DNA of 64,000 nt from Grifola frondosa. Taxonomy: Eukaryota > Basidiomycota > Agaricomycetes > Polyporales > Grifolaceae. Numbering within the stretch: position 1 is the stretch's first letter; each line of letters starts with the position of its first letter. Of this stretch, positions 58,924 through 64,000 are shown in pieces. Position numbers and translations under genes: made by a program. The stretch is from NCBI GenBank assembly GCA_001683735.1, contig LUGG01000001.1, positions 868,001 through 932,000 on the forward strand, given 5' to 3'. The notes below the pieces were generated by a model that saw only the letters and a list, made by a program, of their open reading frames with translations, was not told the DNA's origin and made no database searches.

Positions 58924-60725
58924 ATGGCGGTCGACGCCGCACTTCTTTCCATCCCACCTGAGCTGATCGAACGTATCCTCACATTCTGCCATGCTCGAGA
59001 TGTCTCGGTGTGTCGCCGCCTTCAATCCGATGTCTACACGAAGCGGATCTCACCGAGTCGCACTGGCAGAGCTTCGCGCAAACGTGTCGGGTCGCGCATT
59101 TGCTGGTGTACAAGGCTGATGACCAGTATCTTTGGCGCGAATTGTTCCTTGCTCATCCGTTCGACGACCCGCGGAGGGCGGCGCTGCTGTCTAGACCTGG
59201 CGGAGCGCAGATACACGACATCGACTGGAAGCAGGAGCTCCAACGAAGGATAGAGGCAGAACTTGTTGCTTCCAGCTCCGATTTTGATGGCCCGCACCTT
59301 CAACGCGTCCTAGAGGCCCTCGTTTCAGTCGTTGAGACCGCACTACCTAACAATGTCGAACCTGCCCGACGTTCTGAGAATCTCCGCTGGCTAGACAGGA
59401 TCTTATACGGATCCCGTATTCTGCACGAGGTCTTACCATCAGAGTCAGAGAGCGAACGCCAGCTTCGGTACCGCCTGCGATCCTACCTCTCGCTTTCCCA
59501 CGAGGACGGGATTAGCGAGGAATCCAGGAATCGCATGGAGATGCGCCGCAAAACGAGCAGATGCTTTGTCTACGACATGCGCAAATATGTCGAGGAGACG
59601 CTCTGGGGGCCATATCGGCTCGGCGACGTATCATCGGAGCCCATGGTCAATTGGGAACACGTCTGGCACATCGTGAACGTCGTTGGGATGAAGCTGCGCG
59701 AGCACCCAGTGCGCCCGCTCGGGTTCTACAACAAGCCATTGTATCAGCTCGAGGCGGTGCGCGCGCACACTGCGCCGGTGTCCCACAAGCGCAAGCCTCA
59801 CGACTGGCGGGCGTTGCAGGCACTTGGACGCGGTTTGTGTGCTTCATGGATTACCGGTATGTATCTCCCCGATTCGCGCTACGGAATTTGACTTATTGAT
59901 CTGCTTCTCAGTGATCTCTTCGGTACGTATCTGTTTGCTTTTCGCTCACATTCATACTCTGAACGCCCGCGTTGCCCCAGCATTCAATGTGAGTTCTTCA
60001 TCCACCATCCACCGCAGCGCCGTTCCATGTACTAACGATCTTCGGCTTCCGTAGTTTAGTACTTTCCCACCTGGGCCGCACAACGCGTCGTTCTTCGACG
60101 ATCCTTTCGAAGAGGCTATTCGCCCCGTCGAGCTCCAGCTAGAGGTTCTCGATCTCGAAGACTATCCCGAAGGAGAACCCAGTGAGGTAGACGATCCAAA
60201 CTATCCCCCGCTATTCTTCAAGGGATTTTCGCGCGGGACACATAGCGCGGCAGCCATCATCAACGGTTGCGTGACGACTCTCGCGGACGGCAGTGTTCGC
60301 TGGCACTTCGTAAGTCCTCCCTGCTGACGTCGTCGAGCCGCATGATTCACGATATTCCGCTAGATCACCACGTATGACGGGCGTATGCAGTGGAGGTTCG
60401 TCTTCTGAACTTATCAATTGTACCCGGTGTGCGCGAGAGGAGCGCTGATTTCGATAATCGCGAAGCGCGGAGGGCGTTCAGATCGGACATGTCTGCTCTG
60501 CTGCGGGCGTCGCAGGTATCTGGACGGGAGCCTCGCATGAAGACGGTTCGTCATCTTGTTCTCGCATTCGTTCTGCGCTCATACGTGTGTTCCCAGATGA
60601 CCCCGCGGGTAAGTATTTCACATTTGTGACCTACGGTTTCCTACTGACGAACGTACCCAGGACCGTTCTGGATGATCAAGGTCGCAGACGGTCTGCCACC
60701 CGGCGTCCTCAACGTTTTGTTCTAG
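58924..60725 (+). CDS. F-box protein
   Basis: Probable substrate receptor of an SCF ubiquitin ligase. Exon 1 (58924-59007) opens the F-box: SIPPELIERILTFCHARDVS. After a 62-base intron (59008-59069) it continues SFAQTCRVAHLLVYKADDQY and LWRELFLAHPFDDPRR, completing the motif. The body has no recognised repeats: VRPLGFYNKPLYQLEAVRAH, DWRALQALGRGLCASWIT, then FSTFPPGPHNASFFDDPFEE and LFFKGFSRGTHSAAAIINGC. The C-terminal exons give TTYDGRMQWSAEGVQIGHVC, SAAGVAGIWTGASHED and GPFWMIKVADGLPPGVLNVL, a lipocalin-like ending seen in many basidiomycete F-box proteins. About six introns, all in frame. Convergent with the hydrolase gene, 153 bases apart. Confidence 0.82.
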
Positions 60726-60878
60726 TGATTCAAGTAGACGGTCTGTGCTTTTCTCTCTCACGCAATATGCATGCTTTCGGATTCATTGCACCTTTCCGCA
60801 TTCAATTTCATTGCTACATGTTGTACAACCCTCCAATTTACATAGATCTTCTTCGCTTCTTCGTTTACCTTCATACCC

Positions 60879-62051
60879 TCAGTGTACGTGCGTACCGCTG
60901 GCATTACCGAAGAACCTGATTAGCCTGGCGTACAAGTCTTCGAACCTAGAAATAGTACACATCAACATCATCCCCTCATTACGGGTGAGAAATACGACGT
61001 ACTGCTTTTTGTTCTCAGGATCGTCAAGGTCTGCACGGGCTGCCGCGAAGCCGTGGAACCTGGGGAGACAACGTAAGGAGATAGCGAGTGAAAAACGAAA
61101 GTTGCAACATACGAGTTATAGAACTTGTGGTCATTCTTTGCGGCGAACGGCTTCGTGGCGACAATTTCCAGAATTTTCTTGCACTATCGGTGACGTCAAT
61201 TAGCCGGACCGAGCCTTGTTATTCTCAAAGGAAGATACCTCATCCACAGGTTCGTCATTGCTCGGGTAGAATCCCAGGGGCACCTTCAGCTCGTTGACGT
61301 CCGCAGCATGCAACATGCTGTTACGAAGTCCTGGTCAGACGGTTGCATGGTTAAATGAGGAAAAACGCACGCAGGATGAGTAGCGGCCACAGCATCGAAC
61401 GGAGTGGCTGCATCAGAGCCAGCCAGGATGGTGACCTTCCCACCTATAGATCGTGCACGTAAGCTAGCCTGCTTCACCTTTAGGAGCGTCGCTACGTACC
61501 CCAGCAGAACCCAAAAGTCCCAACGAACTTGGCACCGTCGGACTTCAGAGCCTTGCCCACAGTGAGGAGCCTGCCAACAGCATCTTGAGGCTTCGCAGGC
61601 CCGCCGAAGAAGGCCTGCAGTTTAGCCTTCTCTTGATGAGTCTTCGGCGGGAAGTGCTCGACGGGCCAAGGCTCAGCGGGCTCAAAGAAGTCAGGCATAA
61701 TAACCTGAGCGTTCAGCTTTTCTGCCAAGATGTCGGCACCTTGCTGGGTTTGGGGCTTAAAGCTGCAAGATAGGGATGTGTGAGCACGATTCGAACCCGA
61801 TTGTCTGTTACCCACCCGAAGATGTCAAAAACGCAAACGAGCGCGATATCGCCAGTATTCTCGGGACCAGCGACGTAAACCTATCGATGGAGTGTAAACA
61901 ACACTGATAAGACAGTCCGGAATCATACGATCGAACGGACCTTGTCGAACCCTGCATAAGACTTGTAGATTCCTTTGGGAACATAGTCGGACTTGACGGG
62001 GGGAATTGTGCAGCAGGCGACGTTCGGGTTGTGAATGGTGGAGGTGGACAT
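60879..62051 (-). CDS. Dienelactone hydrolase family protein
   Basis: Alpha/beta hydrolase of the DLH type. Start 62051: MSTSTIHNPNVACCTIPPVK, then SDYVPKGIYKSYAGFDK / VYVAGPENTGDIALVCVFDI. Conserved blocks: LAEKLNAQVIMPDFFEPAEP, nucleophile elbow GTFGFCWGGK with the catalytic Cys (split by an intron), AATHPA and ELKVPLGFYPSNDEPVDE with a candidate Asp. The final exons carry HGFAAARADLDDPENKKQ with the catalytic His and DLYARLIRFFGNASGTHVH. Seven or eight exons, every junction in frame, about 250 residues. Cytosolic; substrate unknown. The family includes carboxymethylenebutenolidase but also many general esterases. Confidence 0.88.
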
Positions 62052-62284
62052 TTTTGCGTGGTTGAGGTGGTGGAGGAGAGCTCGCAGGCGTGTGTACATC
62101 GATGACGACTTGTCGATCGCTGCTAACCACGTTAAATACATTTTCCATAAATGGAACACCCATTCCACTCGGCAAGCTCCGGTGGCTCGCTGCTGTATAA
62201 ATTTCTGCGCGCCGTCTTCGTCGACCCAAAATCAACCCTCACCACAGCTTTGCGTTCAGTCGCCTGGCAACTCTTTGTCCTCGA

Positions 62285-62391
62285 GCGACTTGGGGTAGTT
62301 CGGAAGGGAAAGATGATATAGTAGAGCTCAATTAAGCCGGAGCGCCTCCCAGCTTTGCGTTCGCTCTGAATCATTCGGGCGGAGTGGGAGG
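62285..62391. repeat. Direct repeat flanking F-box-like gene, copy 1
   Basis: About 100 bases containing gagctcaattaagccggagc and gcctcccagctttg, closely matching 63911-64000. The copies differ by a 9-10 base insertion (atgatatagt) in this one and scattered substitutions. Confidence 0.7.
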
Positions 62392-62493
62392 TGCTTGACT
62401 ATGCGGCTCAAACATCTTACACATACGCATTTCTGTCGATAATACATATGTACGCAGCACGCTGACAAGTCTTGGACATGCAATGATCTCGTT

Positions 62494-63600
62494 CTAATCC
62501 CAGTTCAGCAAACGGTACAAGTCGGATTGGAGACCCATCCATCCATCAGCCTCCTCCAAATGAATAAAATTCCCTTCTCTATCCCACGGCAAGGGGCCAT
62601 ACAGTTCGCTCAACTGATTCTCATCTAAAGCCCCGAATGCTGCCGCAAGTTCCTTGATCTCCTCCGGCCACAACGACTTTGTCTGCTCCGGCGTCAGGTC
62701 GTCTTTGATATATACCATGTGGACCAGTTGCACAGAAGCTAGACCCGCATAGCAAGCGGATCTGAAGAATCTGTTTCTGAACAACTGCATCTCGTGCCAT
62801 GGTGGAGGTATCAGGAATTTTATGAAGGTCTCCTCCAAGCCTTCATCCAACAGCTTGTTCATCTCAATCATGTCGTATCCACCCGCGACTGGGGGATCAG
62901 CATTGCAGTCGGGCAAGAAATGGTAGACCCATTTGAGTCGGGTTTCGTTACCCAGCGGCTTCAGTGGTTGAAGGCCAGCCGTGTGACGAAAAACGGGCGC
63001 CGTGATGTTATGGTAGAATAGATCGCAGTAGATCCAATAATTGGTCAACAGGAGCGTGACGTTGTGGCACACAGTGAAGCTTGGGTCGATCTCGTCGGAG
63101 GGACCACACTTGGTCTCGAGGTATTTAATCGCGGGTTCCAAAATCGACGTTCGGGTATGACGGAGGAAAGCGAGGTCGTTCAGGGTTATTGGGGAAACAG
63201 ACAGAGCGAGGTCGAGGACACCCGATGGTCCACCTGTGTTTATTGCATCGAACAGTCTCTCCCGATTCTCGGAGGATTGTACAGCCCAGTCTGCAAGAGT
63301 GCGGGCTTTAATTGCGATGAATAGATGTGGATAAGGTTGAATGCCGGTGTAAGGACTTGTGGCGAGTGAGTATACGACGGAAGGGGTAGGCTTGGACGTT
63401 GTTGCATAGAGTTCTCGGGAGGTGAGGATGAGAGAATGAAGGTCATCAAGTGATTCGAGATATCCGGGAAGCAAAGTCAGAATGTCGGTGGGCAGATCTA
63501 TGAGTAGCATATTCGCACTCCAGTGCTGGTGCGTAGGCGCAGCTTGAAAAGGTTCAAGTACACAAGCGCCACAGCGGCAAGACTTCGGTGTGTTTGGCAT
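62494..63600 (-). CDS. F-box-like protein, single exon
   Basis: Uninterrupted 368-codon frame ending LLNWD at 62494. A Met at 63600 precedes a Cys-rich leader (CRCGACVLEPF); an internal Met at 63510 starts directly at the F-box-like motif MLLIDLPTDILTLLPGYLES then LDDLHSLILTSRELY and may be the true start. The remainder is alpha-helical with no recognised repeats (AIKARTLADWAVQSSENRER, VCHNVTLLLTNYWIYCDLFY, PEEIKELAAAFGALDE). Similar intronless F-box-like proteins form large families in agaricomycetes. Likely an SCF adaptor by analogy; no target known. Confidence 0.72.
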   Translation of the reverse strand: MPNTPKSCRCGACVLEPFQAAPTHQHWSANMLLIDLPTDILTLLPGYLESLDDLHSLILTSRELYATTSKPTPSVVYSLATSPYTGIQPYPHLFIAIKARTLADWAVQSSENRERLFDAINTGGPSGVLDLALSVSPITLNDLAFLRHTRTSILEPAIKYLETKCGPSDEIDPSFTVCHNVTLLLTNYWIYCDLFYHNITAPVFRHTAGLQPLKPLGNETRLKWVYHFLPDCNADPPVAGGYDMIEMNKLLDEGLEETFIKFLIPPPWHEMQLFRNRFFRSACYAGLASVQLVHMVYIKDDLTPEQTKSLWPEEIKELAAAFGALDENQLSELYGPLPWDREGNFIHLEEADGWMGLQSDLYRLLNWD

Positions 63601-63910
63601 GTGAGTACATTCGAAATATCATTGGGCCCGTCATATCTTTTCAAATGAGTATATTGTCCAAGCTAGCGGGAAAGGAAGATGAGAGCTCTCATTTCATTAT
63701 TCACAGGAATCTGAGAAACATCCGCACCGCCGTGAACCACACGCCGCCCTCGTGGCATTCAGCAGCTCTCTAGGTTTCAATAGGGATTGGGGAGAGTACT
63801 CAACTTTGGTAGATAGCCCTCGTAACTTAATGCCAAAACATAAAAACCTACTAGTCATTCGAATTCGTGGAATCAAGCTCCATCTTCACACCGAATTGCT
63901 ACTTATTTTT
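63601..63910. other. Upstream flank of F-box-like gene
   Basis: 310 bases with no gene; AT-rich near 63830-63910. Presumably the promoter region. Confidence 0.4.
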
Positions 63911-64000
63911 ATCCTAGAGTGACTTCGGGGGTGATTTGGAAGGGAAAGAGCTCAATTAAGCTGGAGCGCCTCCCACTTGCTTTGTTCTGAACCACTCGGG
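63911..64000. repeat. Direct repeat flanking F-box-like gene, copy 2 (cut by window end)
   Basis: Same orientation as 62285-62391: gtgacttcgggggtgatttg, gagctcaattaagctggagc, gcctccca. It runs into the window edge, so its full length is unknown. Confidence 0.7.

Noticed and set aside
61750..61815. tRNA-like sequence (ggttcgaatc) on the minus strand
   Set aside because: It lies in a normal GT-AG intron of the dienelactone hydrolase gene and no cloverleaf can be formed around it.

Overview
The window is nuclear DNA from a filamentous basidiomycete, most likely an agaricomycete. The genes are dense and cut by many 45-65 base GT-AG introns. Several families here are typical of that group: a seven-helix DUF6533-type membrane protein, degenerate F-box proteins, a secreted Ser/Ala-rich protein, and a cytoplasmic dynein heavy chain that exists only as its motor half. 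The species cannot be named from the sequence.

Layout. 1-2996 holds no gene I can support. 2997-9568 carries ATP11 (F1-ATPase assembly), an MDV1-type mitochondrial fission adaptor, an unrecognised membrane protein and the Hsp90 co-chaperone p23. 10208-11875 is a DUF6533-type membrane protein. 12355-23707 is an accessory region: four same-strand copies of one SAM-dependent methyltransferase gene, in two pairs separated by about 5.5 kb of repeats (two identical 218-base TIR elements, a 321-base unit present twice, and a large foldback structure). 24106-24791 is a non-autonomous TIR element with a perfect 8-base target duplication, followed by 2.8 kb without a convincing gene. 27570-30752 has a secreted protein and homoserine kinase. 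30893-42347 is the dynein motor-half gene. 42530-50709 is a housekeeping block: SmE, PEX10, MGR2, a disordered protein, mitochondrial ribosomal protein mL43 and an unrecognised nuclear-looking protein. 51347-63600 holds a TPR protein, an ammonium transporter, a Ser/Pro-rich ORF, an F-box protein, a dienelactone hydrolase and a second F-box-like protein flanked by a short direct repeat.

Functional themes: mitochondrial biogenesis and dynamics (ATP11, MDV1, MGR2, mL43), peroxisome import (PEX10), splicing (SmE), transport along microtubules (dynein), amino-acid synthesis (homoserine kinase) and nitrogen uptake (ammonium transporter). Divergent pairs with short shared promoters are common (dynein/SmE 182 bases, PEX10/MGR2 129 bases). 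The methyltransferase array is the only part resembling a lineage-specific metabolic locus, but no core biosynthetic gene lies beside it.

Main caution: at least a dozen otherwise well-conserved reading frames are broken by one- or two-base indels, mostly in short G/C or A runs, with conserved sequence intact on both sides. I read this as consensus error in the assembly rather than gene decay, and I give gene limits that span the breaks.
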